The position numbers and the translations under genes were made by a program. The notes under the pieces were generated by a model. That model saw only the letters and a list, made by a program, of their open reading frames with translations, searched no databases and was not told the origin of the DNA. Shown here piece after piece: positions 9,356 to 19,295 of a DNA stretch of 64,000 bases (position 1 is its first letter; each line of letters opens with the position of its first letter). The stretch comes from Roseiarcus sp036488815 (GTDB lineage: Bacteria > Pseudomonadota > Alphaproteobacteria > Rhizobiales > Beijerinckiaceae): NCBI GenBank assembly GCA_036488815.1, contig DASXGX010000141.1, positions 1 to 64,000 on the forward strand, written 5' to 3'.

Positions 9356-9634
9356 TCAGAGCCGGCGTGCGCCGGTTCGACGGCTCGAGATCAGCTTCAG
9401 CCACGGCGCCGAATGGAAGGCGGCCATCAGTACGTACATCGGGACCATTCCGCTCAGCGGCGACGCATCGTGCGCGCCCTGGCAGAGCATATCCGAAGGG
9501 CCGCTACCCAGGGCGCCCGTCAGCAGCGCCATGATTGCGAAGGTCGGCGCGGCCGAGAGGCATAGCCAGTCGGCTGCGCCGAGGGCAGTGGCGGCGCCGC
9601 GGCGGGCGCCTCCGCCGATGTCCGCCTCGATCAT
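9356..9634 (-). CDS. Small hypothetical membrane protein
   Basis: A 92-residue protein with two hydrophobic stretches (ADWLCLSAAPTFAIMALLTG and MVPMYVLMAAFHSAPWLKLI), so probably two transmembrane helices. A CAGGAG site precedes the ATG at 9634. It sits with short gaps between a DUF899 gene (46 bp upstream) and an MFS gene (27 bp downstream), on the same strand, and is likely cotranscribed. I do not recognise a named family, but the composition and signals support a real gene. Confidence 0.65.
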   Translation of the reverse strand: MIEADIGGGARRGAATALGAADWLCLSAAPTFAIMALLTGALGSGPSDMLCQGAHDASPLSGMVPMYVLMAAFHSAPWLKLISSRRTGARRL

Positions 9635-9680
9635 GGTTTCGCTCCTGGAAAGCAGTTACGCCACGACATCGGGACCTGGC

Positions 9681-10445
9681 TCATCCCATTTTGTACTCGT
9701 CGTGGCGGCGCCACCAGACGCCCCTCTCGTTGCGTCCCTTGGGGGCGCGGTCGAGCCATTGGTACATGCCCCAGAGGCCGTCCAGTCCGCGCGCATAGGT
9801 GGAATAGGCGTGATAGACGGCGCCGTCCTCGAGCGCGAACGCGCTCATGCCCGGCCTGTCGCGAGCGTATGTGGGCGCGTCGGTCCCGCATGTGGCGGCG
9901 AACTCCGCGACGGGCTTGGGGGCCGGGGCTATGTCCATCGCGTGGCCGCCGCGCTTGTAGTTGTATTCGACCTCCCCGGCGCGCTGTTGCTGCTCGGTGA
10001 ACGAGACGTTGAAGTCGAAGTTGAAGTCGCCGGAAAGCGAGGACGCCCAGGGGAACGTCCACCCCATCCGCCGCTTGTACGCCTGCACCTTGGCGAGCGG
10101 CGCCCGCGACACCGCGCAGAGCGTGACGTCGTGGCTGGCCAAGTGGACGGCGAAGCCGTTGAAGCCGTCCGCGATCGCCGAGCAGGATGGACACCCCGCG
10201 GTGTAGTCGGGCCCGAACATGAAATGGTAGACAAGGAGCTGCGAGCGCCCTTGGAAGAGGTCCGCCAGCGATGCGGCGCCCTCGTCGGTCTCGAATCGAT
10301 AGTCCTTGTCGATCTCGACCCATGGCAGCTCCTGGCGTCGCCGCGCGACCTCGTCGCCCCGCCGCGTCAGCTCCTTCTCCTCCTCGAGCAGCGCGAGCCG
10401 CGCCGCAAGCCACTCGTTCCGTGTCACGGTCATGTGCTTCGTCAT
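9681..10445 (-). CDS. DUF899 family thioredoxin-like protein
   Basis: A 254-residue protein of the DUF899 family, which has a thioredoxin-like fold. The family core is clear: FMFGPDYTAGCPSCSAIADG carries a CPSC motif at the redox position, followed by HDVTLCAVSRAPL and, near the end, YHAYSTYARGLDGLW. The N-terminal ~40 residues are charged and helical. The function is unknown in the literature I know. The ATG at 10445 has GGGAGAAG upstream. It follows the SRPBCC gene by 26 bp and is likely in the ArsR-controlled transcript. Confidence 0.9.
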   Translation of the reverse strand: MTKHMTVTRNEWLAARLALLEEEKELTRRGDEVARRRQELPWVEIDKDYRFETDEGAASLADLFQGRSQLLVYHFMFGPDYTAGCPSCSAIADGFNGFAVHLASHDVTLCAVSRAPLAKVQAYKRRMGWTFPWASSLSGDFNFDFNVSFTEQQQRAGEVEYNYKRGGHAMDIAPAPKPVAEFAATCGTDAPTYARDRPGMSAFALEDGAVYHAYSTYARGLDGLWGMYQWLDRAPKGRNERGVWWRRHDEYKMG

Positions 10446-10471
10446 CGCTCTTCTCCCTTGTGTTGTTGTCG

Positions 10472-11002
10472 TCAGCCGACCCGCTGGTCGTATTCGTTCC
10501 GCAGGCGGGTCCACCCGTCCCAGAACGGCTCCGGCTCCCTGCCCCTCGCGCGGTCGACCAGAATGTCGAGATGCCTGTGCCAGCCGGCCCCGACCATCAG
10601 CAGCCTTCCGCGGTCAGGCAGACGGCGATGGATCACGGTCAGCAGCACCTCGTCGCCCTGAGGGGTCAGCTCGAAGGTGACGTCGCCGCTGCCGCTCCAG
10701 GAGAATGAGAGCTTGCGCGGCGGGTCGAGCTCGGTAATCCGGCTCTGCATCCGGTGTTCGTCGGAGAAGCCCGCCGGTCGCTGGCCGGGCGGTTTGGTCA
10801 GTTCGTCGTTGCGCCAGACGAGCTCGAACGGAGCGCCGATCTTCATGTCCATCTGGCCCGCCGCCAGCCAGGTGCGGCGCAAGTCGCTGTCGGTGAGATA
10901 GGCCCAGACGCGCTCGATCGGGCCCGGCAGCAGGCGCTCGATCTTGAACGTGGCCGGCTCGGTCAGCACGCCATAGGCGCTCAGGGTCATGCGTTCGTTC
11001 AT
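10472..11002 (-). CDS. SRPBCC (AHSA1-type) family protein
   Basis: A 176-residue START/Bet v1-like protein of the Activator of Hsp90 ATPase homologue 1 group. The typical opening FKIERLLPGPIERVWAYLTD and the strand pair SFSWSGSGDVTFELTPQGD are visible, then a C-terminal helix DGWTRLRNEYDQRV. Such proteins bind hydrophobic ligands. The ATG at 11002 overlaps the stop of the upstream ArsR gene (ATGA at 10999-11002), so the two are translationally coupled. ArsR plus AHSA1 pairs are common in proteobacteria and probably form a ligand-sensing unit. Confidence 0.9.
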   Translation of the reverse strand: MNERMTLSAYGVLTEPATFKIERLLPGPIERVWAYLTDSDLRRTWLAAGQMDMKIGAPFELVWRNDELTKPPGQRPAGFSDEHRMQSRITELDPPRKLSFSWSGSGDVTFELTPQGDEVLLTVIHRRLPDRGRLLMVGAGWHRHLDILVDRARGREPEPFWDGWTRLRNEYDQRVG

Positions 11003-11358
11003 CGGTCTTCTCCCTTGGATGATTTCCCGGCGTCCTCCATGCGGAGAAGCCGTTCGAGCACGTCGAGACGGTCGGTCCAGAAGCGCTCGTAGAAGCCCAA
11101 CCACTCGTGGGCGCCGGCGAGCGGCCCGGGCTCGAGGCGGCAGTGATGCGTGCGGCCGCGCACCTCGCGACGGATTAGCCCCGCGCTCTCCAGCGCCTTG
11201 ATGTGCTTGGAGGCGGCCGCCAGCGAGATCGCGAACGGTTCGGCGAGCTGGCCCACCGTCCGCTCGCCCTGCGCGAGTTCGCGCAGCATCCGCCGGCGGG
11301 TGGCGTCGCCGAGGGCGTGGAATACGGAATCGAGCTGGGGCGTTTGTAATTCAACCAT
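10999..11358 (-). CDS. ArsR-family winged-helix repressor
   Basis: A 119-residue regulator when started at the ATG at 11358 (MVELQTPQLD). The wHTH core is clear: LGDATRRRMLRELAQGERTV, then FAISLAAASKHIKALESAGL as the recognition helix and wing. The metal-binding cysteines of ArsR/SmtB (ELCVCDL) are absent, so a non-metal signal is likely. An in-frame ATG at 11370 is possible, but it lies inside the predicted -10 box. A promoter (-35 TTGACT 11394-11389, 17 bp spacer, -10 TATGTT 11371-11366) would start RNA within a base or two of 11358, suggesting leaderless translation. Two palindromic operators overlap this promoter, consistent with autorepression. Confidence 0.9.
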   Translation of the reverse strand: MVELQTPQLDSVFHALGDATRRRMLRELAQGERTVGQLAEPFAISLAAASKHIKALESAGLIRREVRGRTHHCRLEPGPLAGAHEWLGFYERFWTDRLDVLERLLRMEDAGKSSKGEDR

Positions 11359-11406
11359 GTGGTTGAACATAGGTCGGCGTCGCCAAAGAGTCAACCGTTC
11401 GGTTGA
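11351..11406 (-). promoter_or_regulatory. Promoter and twin operators of the arsR cluster
   Basis: Two palindromes with identical arms, TCAACC-N4-GGTTGA, occupy 11351-11366 and 11391-11406. Their centres are exactly 40 bp apart, close to four helical turns. On the minus strand -35 TTGACT (11394-11389) lies in the upstream site and -10 TATGTT (11371-11366) touches the downstream site, with a 17 bp spacer. This is the arrangement expected for ArsR autorepression. Confidence 0.75.
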
Positions 11407-11497
11407 ATGATGCCAATCCCAATGGACAGCGTTCGGCCGCCCTTGCGATAGGATGACCCGCCCGACTGGCGGGCTTTGCTTCTTGAAAGGCGCTTTG

Positions 11498-11932
11498 ATG
11501 AAAATCCGGCCGCTCGCTTTCGCCGCCCTGTTCGCCTGCCCGCTCTCCGCCCTGGGCGCCGAGAACGACGCGGCGACCCATCCCGCCTATTGGGGATCGC
11601 CCTCGGTCGACGGCGGCAAGTGCTGCGCCAATCTCGCCGAGGTGCGCGTCAACATCGACCGGATCGACAGTCAAATCATCGCTTTGATGGCCGAGCGCGG
11701 CAAATACGTCGCCGAGGCGGGGCGCTTCAAGGCCGACCCGGCGGCGGTGAGCGCGCCGGCGCGGGTCGAAGCGATCATCGACAAGGTCAAGGCGATCGCC
11801 CGCCAGGACGGCCTCGCCGAAAGCGTCGCCGACCGCAGCTTCCGCGCCATGATCGCCGCCTTCGAGGACTATGAGCGCGACGAATGGCGCCGGCGTAATG
11901 GAGAGGCCGCCGCGCCGGGGAAGCAACCCTAG
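11498..11932 (+). CDS. Exported chorismate mutase-like protein (type II)
   Basis: A 144-residue protein with an N-terminal signal peptide (MKIRPLAFAALFACPLSALGA, cleavage likely after Ala-Leu-Gly-Ala near residue 21), followed by a short linker and an all-helical chorismate mutase type II domain: NIDRIDSQIIALMAERGKYV, RVEAIIDKVKAIA and a third helix. Type II chorismate mutases convert chorismate to prephenate. Exported (*AroQ) forms are known in some bacteria, but their role is poorly understood. The ATG at 11498 has AAAGGCG upstream. It stands alone between the divergent arsR cluster and gyrA. Confidence 0.75.
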   Translation: MKIRPLAFAALFACPLSALGAENDAATHPAYWGSPSVDGGKCCANLAEVRVNIDRIDSQIIALMAERGKYVAEAGRFKADPAAVSAPARVEAIIDKVKAIARQDGLAESVADRSFRAMIAAFEDYERDEWRRRNGEAAAPGKQP

Positions 11933-11951
11933 TGATGCACCGTCGTTGGCG

Positions 11952-12068
11952 CGTCATGGCCGGGCTTGTCCCGGCCACCCACGCCGCGACCCTCGCTCGA
12001 ACGGCGTCTCTCGCCACGTGTCGGAGGCTGGCGAGGCGAAGATGGCCGGGACAAGCCCGGCCAAGACG
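11952..12068. repeat. Repeat related to family B ends
   Basis: An inverted repeat whose two outer arms (GTCATGGCCGGGCTTGTCCC and GATGGCCGGGACAAGCCCGG) match the outer arm of repeat B, but whose centre differs from the other B copies. It lies between the chorismate-mutase-like gene and gyrA. Confidence 0.6.
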
Positions 12069-12164
12069 GCGAAGGAGGCCGCTCCGCCTCCCGCAAAAGT
12101 GGCGCAGCAACGCGGAATGCGGTAAATCCTCAAGAATCGAATTCCCCCTGAGGACAGTTTTCCA

Positions 12165-14894
<2,730 letters not shown>

Positions 14895-14904
14895 GGGTTG
14901 GCGC

Positions 14905-14931
14905 CCCTTCTCCCCTTGCGGGAGAAGGGGG
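14905..14931. terminator. Bidirectional hairpin between gyrA and osmC-like gene
   Basis: A perfect 11 bp stem (CCCCTTCTCCC / GGGAGAAGGGG) with a five-base loop sits in the 44 bp between the convergent gyrA and OsmC-like genes. There is no T-run. The same stem recurs in repeat D, so this may be a repeat remnant serving as a terminator. Confidence 0.6.
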
Positions 14932-14938
14932 TCGCGCG

Positions 14939-15454
14939 TCAGGCCGCTTGCCGCGTCAGCGTCGTCTCGATCGCCGGTCCGCGCTTCAGGGTCTGCAGCA
15001 CGACGCAATAGCGTTCGGTGAGCTTGAGCAGCGTCGCGAGGTCGGCCTCGCTGGCGTCGGTGTCGAGCGCGAAGCGCAGGCGGATGTCGGCGAAGCCGAC
15101 CGGCGCCTCCTTGTCGACGCCGAGCGTGCCGCGAAAATCGATGTCGCCCTCGGCGCTGACGCTGCCGGCGCGCAGCGTGACGCCGATCGCGGTCGCCACC
15201 GCCTTGAGTGTCACCCCCGCGCAGGCGACAAGCGCCTCCAGTAGCATGTCGCCCGAGCAGAGCTCGAGGCCGGTCCCGCCCGTCGCCGGATGCAGGCCTG
15301 CCGCCGTGAGGGCGTGTCCGGTCTCCACCTTGCAGGCGATCGAAGCCTCATCGATCCAGCCGTGCGCTCGCAGGGTGACTTTCGCCGCGCCCGGATCGGC
15401 GCGGTAATGATCCTTCAGCGGCGCCTGTAGCGTCCGCAGTTCCTCGGCGTTCAT
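14939..15454 (-). CDS. OsmC/Ohr family protein
   Basis: A 171-residue member of the OsmC-like family of thiol peroxidases and hydroperoxide-resistance proteins. The two conserved cysteines appear in LVACAGVTLKA and RYCVVLQTLK, the usual helix and C-terminal positions; in active members they reduce organic hydroperoxides. The ATG at 15454 is used; frames further upstream have no supported start. It converges with gyrA and is divergent from coaD. Confidence 0.85.
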   Translation of the reverse strand: MNAEELRTLQAPLKDHYRADPGAAKVTLRAHGWIDEASIACKVETGHALTAAGLHPATGGTGLELCSGDMLLEALVACAGVTLKAVATAIGVTLRAGSVSAEGDIDFRGTLGVDKEAPVGFADIRLRFALDTDASEADLATLLKLTERYCVVLQTLKRGPAIETTLTRQAA

Positions 15455-15550
15455 GGGCGTCCTCCGATCAAGCAAAGCTGGTAAGCACGGACGGGGGAAT
15501 CGCGCAAGCCGGGCCTTGCCGGCCGCCGCAGGCCGGGCTACCCCTGTGGA

Positions 15551-16054
15551 ATGGCGCGCATCGCATTCTATACCGGATCGTTCGATCCGATCACCAACGG
15601 TCATCTCGACGTCATCGCCAGCGCGGCCGCGCTTTGCGACAAGCTGACCGTCGGCGTCGGCACCAATCCCAGCAAGGCGGGGCTGTTCACTGCGGACGAA
15701 CGGCTGGCGATGATCCGCGCCGCCGCCGCGCCGATCCTCGCCGAGACGGGCTGCAAGCTGGACGCAGTCGCCTTTTCCGGCCTCGCGATCGAGGCGGCGC
15801 GCGCGGCAGGGGCGACGCTCATCGTGCGCGGCCTGCGCGATTCCACCGATTTCGATTTCGAAATGCAGATGGCGGGCATGAACCGCGCCATGGCGCCCGA
15901 AATCCGCACCGTCTTCCTGCCCGCCTCCTCCCCGGTGCGACCCATCGCCGCGACCTTCGTGCGCCAGATCGCCGCAATGGGCGGCGACGTCTCGCCCTTC
16001 GTCCCGCCCAACGTCGTCGCCGCGCTGAAGGCGAAATTCGCCAAGCCGGGCTGA
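15551..16054 (+). CDS. coaD: Phosphopantetheine adenylyltransferase
   Basis: A 167-residue cytosolic nucleotidyltransferase that joins ATP and 4'-phosphopantetheine to dephospho-CoA, the fourth step of CoA synthesis. The N-terminal GSFDPITNGHLDVI carries the T/HxGH nucleotide-binding signature, IVRGLRDSTDFDFEMQM is the substrate loop, and IAATFVRQIA replaces the common ISST-VR motif. Length is normal. It lies downstream of gyrA across the divergent OsmC-like gene, a neighbourhood common in Rhizobiales. Confidence 0.95.
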   Translation: MARIAFYTGSFDPITNGHLDVIASAAALCDKLTVGVGTNPSKAGLFTADERLAMIRAAAAPILAETGCKLDAVAFSGLAIEAARAAGATLIVRGLRDSTDFDFEMQMAGMNRAMAPEIRTVFLPASSPVRPIAATFVRQIAAMGGDVSPFVPPNVVAALKAKFAKPG

Positions 16055-16101
16055 GGGCTTCCCCTTCCGTTCCGTTCCCCCCTCTTTCGCCCTCGGCCCG
16101 A

Positions 16102-16755
16102 ATGCCCGCCTCTCTCACGCCGCTCCTTATCACCGGCTTCCTGCTCGGCTGGTCGGTCGCCTGGCCGCCGGGGCCGATCAATGCGGAGATTGCGCGGCGC
16201 TGCCTTGCGGGCGGCTTCTGGGCCGGATTCTCGCTACTGCTCGGCGCTTGCAGCGGCGACGCGCTGTGGGCGGTGCTGGTGTCGCTCGGCGTCGGCGCGC
16301 TGTTCGTCGCGCCGCTGGCGCGCGAAGTGATGGGGATCGTCAGCGTCGCGCTGCTGATAGCGCTGAGCCTCCTCTTCCTGCGTGGCGCCTGGCGCGCGCT
16401 GGCGCAAGCGGATGGGCCGGCCGCCAAGCCGTCGCAGTTCGATTCGAAGCGCGCCAGCTTCGCCCTCGGCGTCGCCATGGCGCTGACCAGCCCCTGGAAC
16501 GTCGCTTTCTGGCTCGCCGCCATGGGGCGGCCAGAAATGGCGGGCTACGCCCCGCCTGCGCTGTTGATCATGGCGGCGGCGGTGATCGCCGGCGCGCTCA
16601 CTTGGGGCGTCCTCTGGTCGGCTTCGGTCGTGCTGCTGCACGGACGCTCAGGGGCCGGCGCGGCGCGCTGGTGGACCTTCGGCGTCGATCTCGCAACCGG
16701 CGCGCTGATGGCCTATTTCGCGATCCGTTCGATCGAGCGCCTCATCGCGGGCTGA
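16102..16755 (+). CDS. LysE/RhtB family exporter
   Basis: A 217-residue inner-membrane protein with about six hydrophobic helices. The family signature WPPGPINAEIARRCLAGGFW in the first loop matches the G-P-N pattern of LysE/RhtB amino-acid and metabolite exporters, and ALTSPWNVAFWLA opens the second half. It starts at the ATG at 16102, 47 bp after coaD. The substrate is unknown. Confidence 0.85.
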   Translation: MPASLTPLLITGFLLGWSVAWPPGPINAEIARRCLAGGFWAGFSLLLGACSGDALWAVLVSLGVGALFVAPLAREVMGIVSVALLIALSLLFLRGAWRALAQADGPAAKPSQFDSKRASFALGVAMALTSPWNVAFWLAAMGRPEMAGYAPPALLIMAAAVIAGALTWGVLWSASVVLLHGRSGAGAARWWTFGVDLATGALMAYFAIRSIERLIAG

Positions 16756-16838
16756 CGCTGCGCGAGGGCCGCTCGTTCGCCTTGCCTCGCGGGCGCGTTC
16801 CCTCTATGGCAATGGCCCCCATCGAGAGCAGGAACACA

Positions 16839-17324
16839 ATGGCCGAACCGCAGCGCGCTCACGCCGCCGCGCCCCGAATGGAAGGCGCGCGTTTTCTCAT
16901 CGCCGAGGCGCGTTATTACGACGCCGTCGGCGCCATGCTGCTCGAGGGGGCAAAGGCCGCTTTCGCCGCGGCTGGCGCGTCGTTCGACGTGATCGGCGTG
17001 CCGGGCGCGCTCGAAATCCCGGCGGCGATCGCGATCGCGCTCGACGGCGCGGAAGCCCAAGGGCGTCCTTATGACGGAGCCGTCGCGCTCGGCTGCGTCG
17101 TCCGCGGCGAAACCTTCCACTTCGAGATCGTCGCCGGCGAATCCGCCAGAGCGCTGATGGACCTGTCGGTCGCTCGCAGACTGGCGCTCGGCAACGGCAT
17201 TCTCACCGTCGAAACGCTGCCGCAAGCCGAGGAGCGCGCCGACCCCGGGCGCGGCGACAAGGGCGGCGACGCGGCCCGCGCCGCGCTGAGCCTCGCCCTT
17301 CTCAAGCGTTCGGTCGGGCGATGA
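16839..17324 (+). CDS. ribH: 6,7-dimethyl-8-ribityllumazine synthase
   Basis: A 161-residue enzyme that condenses 5-amino-6-ribitylaminouracil with 3,4-dihydroxybutanone phosphate in riboflavin synthesis. It shows GALEIPAAI and the catalytic GCVVRGETFHFE motif with its general-acid histidine. The ATG at 16839 is preferred because AGCAGG lies just upstream; an in-frame ATG at 16806 would add 11 residues. The stop overlaps the nusB start by 4 bases (ATGA), so the pair is translationally coupled, the common ribH-nusB order in alphaproteobacteria. Confidence 0.95.
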   Translation: MAEPQRAHAAAPRMEGARFLIAEARYYDAVGAMLLEGAKAAFAAAGASFDVIGVPGALEIPAAIAIALDGAEAQGRPYDGAVALGCVVRGETFHFEIVAGESARALMDLSVARRLALGNGILTVETLPQAEERADPGRGDKGGDAARAALSLALLKRSVGR

Positions 17325-17785
17325 GCAAAGCCAACCGCCGCGCCGCCGCCCGCCTCGCCGCCGCTCAGGCGCTCTACGAGATGGAAGTCGCCGAAAAGGG
17401 CCTCGCCGACATCCTCGCCGAATTCGAGGCGCACTGGATCGGCCAGGAGGTCGAAGGCGATCAGTACAATCCGGCCGAGTTGGAGTTCTTCCAGGACATC
17501 GTTTCCGGCGTCTTGAAGGATCAGCGCGCGATCGACCGCGGCCTCGACGACACGCTCGCCAAGGGGTGGCCGCTCAAGCGGGTCGAGGCGCTGATGCGCG
17601 CGATCCTGCGCGCCGCCTATTACGAGCTGAAGGGCCGGCGCGACGTGCCGGCGCGGGTCGTCATTACGGAATATGTCGACATCGCCGCCGCTTTCTTCGG
17701 GCCGGAGGAGAGCGGCATGATCAACGCGGTGCTCGACACGCTCGCCCGCGAATGCCGCCCCGAGGAGTTCCAGGCGCGCGCCTGA
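17321..17785 (+). CDS. nusB: Transcription antitermination factor NusB
   Basis: A 154-residue all-helical RNA-binding protein that joins NusE (S10) on boxA RNA in rRNA antitermination. The N-terminal basic segment RRAAARLAAAQALYEMEV and the C-terminal ARVVITEYVDIAAAF and GMINAVLDTLARE segments are characteristic. The start overlaps ribH by 4 bases. Confidence 0.95.
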   Translation: MSKANRRAAARLAAAQALYEMEVAEKGLADILAEFEAHWIGQEVEGDQYNPAELEFFQDIVSGVLKDQRAIDRGLDDTLAKGWPLKRVEALMRAILRAAYYELKGRRDVPARVVITEYVDIAAAFFGPEESGMINAVLDTLARECRPEEFQARA

Positions 17786-17810
17786 GCTGCAAGCGGCAAT
17801 TGCACCCGAT

Positions 17811-17847
17811 GCAACCGGTTGCGTCTGAAATCGTTAGCGTTTATATT
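17811..17847 (+). promoter_or_regulatory. Putative promoter and palindrome before paralogue gene 1
   Basis: A -35-like TTGCGT (17819-17824) and -10-like TATATT (17842-17847) are separated by 17 bp. A perfect 12 bp palindrome GCAACCGGTTGC (17811-17822) overlaps the -35 box and could be a repressor site. The stretch is strikingly AT-rich compared with its surroundings. Confidence 0.5.
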
Positions 17848-17890
17848 CATAATCATTGTGTTGAGTCGATTCGCGTCTGCCTCCGGCTGG

Positions 17891-18289
17891 ATGGGCGCCT
17901 TGCAATATTTCGACGTAACAGATGGTCGCCTGGGGCTGTTGGAATGGTCGGAGCCGGTCATCTTCGACCGTTTACGACACGCCTATCGCCAGCGCGTGTT
18001 CGATGACAGGGCCTGCCTCGCGCTCACCCGCCTGCATTGCCGGGTGTGGCGTGCGCTGATCGCCGGCGACATGTCGGCCTTCGAAAAATTGCGCACGACG
18101 CTGATCTCAGCCCTCGAGGAGCACGGGTTGGAGCTCGGCAGTCTCGCCGAGGCGGACGCGCAGACGATGGCCGAACTGGTCGAGATCGTCATCGCACGCT
18201 TCCAGCGTTCCGAGCGGATCGCCAAGGGCTATCATCTCGCGCTGATGGATCTCGCGAGCCGCCTGACACTCGCCGATCGCGCCGCGTAG
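17891..18289 (+). CDS. Hypothetical protein, tandem paralogue 1
   Basis: A 132-residue soluble, helix-rich protein of a family I do not recognise. It is clearly related to the next gene: shared stretches are LLEWSEPVIFD near the start, WRALIAGDM in the middle, and ARFQR-x-x-RIA-x-GY-x-LAL near the C-terminus. There are no transmembrane segments, no signal peptide and no catalytic pattern that I can name. The ATG at 17891 is given; a TTG at 17900 would make it 129 residues, exactly the length of its paralogue with the same TTGCAA start. It lies 105 bp after nusB with its own likely promoter. Confidence 0.7.
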   Translation: MGALQYFDVTDGRLGLLEWSEPVIFDRLRHAYRQRVFDDRACLALTRLHCRVWRALIAGDMSAFEKLRTTLISALEEHGLELGSLAEADAQTMAELVEIVIARFQRSERIAKGYHLALMDLASRLTLADRAA

Positions 18290-18290
18290 A

Positions 18291-18495
18291 GCCATTTGCA
18301 AATGGGTTGACGCACACCGTCATGGCCGGGCTTGTCCCGGCCACCCACGCGGCGCCGTCACGTAGACCCTATGACGTTAGAATCGTCGGCTCGGCATGCG
18401 GACGATTGCTTTGCAATCGCCTTGGGATGCCCGGCACAAGGCCGGGCAAGACGAAAAGATGCTGCTCGGCGCGTCCACCAGAGCGGAAGGCGCTA
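18291..18495. repeat. Dispersed repeat B, copy 1
   Basis: About 200 bp, containing a GTCATGGCCGGGCTTGTCCC arm, a central TTGCTTTGCAA hairpin and a GATGCCCGGCACAAGGCCGG arm, and ending with a GCTGCTCGGCGCGTCCACCA tail. It separates the two paralogous hypothetical genes. Other copies: 22561, 27535, 31876. Confidence 0.85.
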
Positions 18496-18673
18496 GGATG
18501 AGCGCCCCGATTCCCCTACGCGTCGCGCGGTCCAGAGTCGTCCACCGGTAAATTTTCTCCCTCCCGTTGCGCCCCTCTTAACGCCTCCTTAAGACTGCCC
18601 CGGGGGCGCCCGTTCGGCGCCGTGTTCCTCCTTGTGAGGCCAGCGTCGTTTCCTGCGAGTGAGGGTTAGTACG

Positions 18674-19063
18674 TTGCAAAAATTTGGCGCTGCGGATGGC
18701 CTTTCCGAGTTGTTGGAATGGTCGGAGCCCGTGATTTTTGACTGTCTGACGGAGACCTACCGAACATACGTCACGCAGAAGGAGGTGATCAGTCAGCTAG
18801 GGCGCTTGCACGGGCGCGCATGGCGGGCTTTGATCGCTGGCGACATGAGGCGCTTCCGGGCCTTGCGGCGCGAACTCGCCGCCGCTTTGCAGCCGCTCGG
18901 CGTCGGACCGACCTGCATGGCTGCGGCCGACGCGCGCGCGCTCGCAGAACTCAACGACATCATCGCCGCTCGCTTTCAGCGTTGCGGCCGGATCGCGCAG
19001 GGCTATCGCCTCGCTCTGGTCGAGATCGCCAACCGCCTCACGCCGGTGTTGCAGGCGGCGTAG
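18674..19063 (+). CDS. Hypothetical protein, tandem paralogue 2
   Basis: A 129-residue paralogue of the gene at 17891-18289, in the same direction with repeat B between them. Shared blocks are LLEWSEPVIFD, WRALIAGDM, an Ala-Asp-Ala/Glu-Leu helix and AARFQRCGRIAQGYRLALVE. The family is not recognised. The start is a TTG at 18674 with GAGGG eight bases upstream; a GTG at 18659 lacks a ribosome site. The C-terminal helices ending in ANRLTP could mediate dimerisation. The duplicated pair diverges mostly in the first third after LLEW, so the conserved blocks probably carry the function. Confidence 0.7.
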   Translation: MQKFGAADGLSELLEWSEPVIFDCLTETYRTYVTQKEVISQLGRLHGRAWRALIAGDMRRFRALRRELAAALQPLGVGPTCMAAADARALAELNDIIAARFQRCGRIAQGYRLALVEIANRLTPVLQAA

Positions 19064-19123
19064 ACCAGCCATCAAGGGCTCCCGCCGCTAGAGCGTTTTG
19101 CTTATTGGTTGACGCAGCGCCGC

Positions 19124-19210
19124 TGTCATCCCCGCGAAAGCGGGGATCCAGACAACCGCCGCAGGTTTGCGTCCTTTGACTCCTGGATGCCCGCTTTTGC
19201 GGGCATGACA
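19124..19210. repeat. Dispersed palindromic repeat A, copy 2
   Basis: An 87 bp copy with the standard TGTCATCCCCGCGAAAGCGG start and GGGCATGACA end. It lies between the convergent paralogue gene 2 and the glycosyltransferase gene. Confidence 0.9.
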
Positions 19211-19295
19211 AGGGAGCGCCGCCTGGGTGAGCCCGTGAAAGAGGGCAGCGGAGAGCCGCTTCGGGCAAACGCAATTCACCTAACCACCCAGCCCC

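Noticed and set aside
9643..9663. Possible SigF-like GTAACT near the small membrane protein gene
   Set aside because: The spacer to the nearest TTCG is 12, not 16 bp.
18291..18495. Repeat B as a possible insertion sequence or CRISPR
   Set aside because: Too short for a transposase gene, no target duplication visible, and no regular repeat-spacer pattern.
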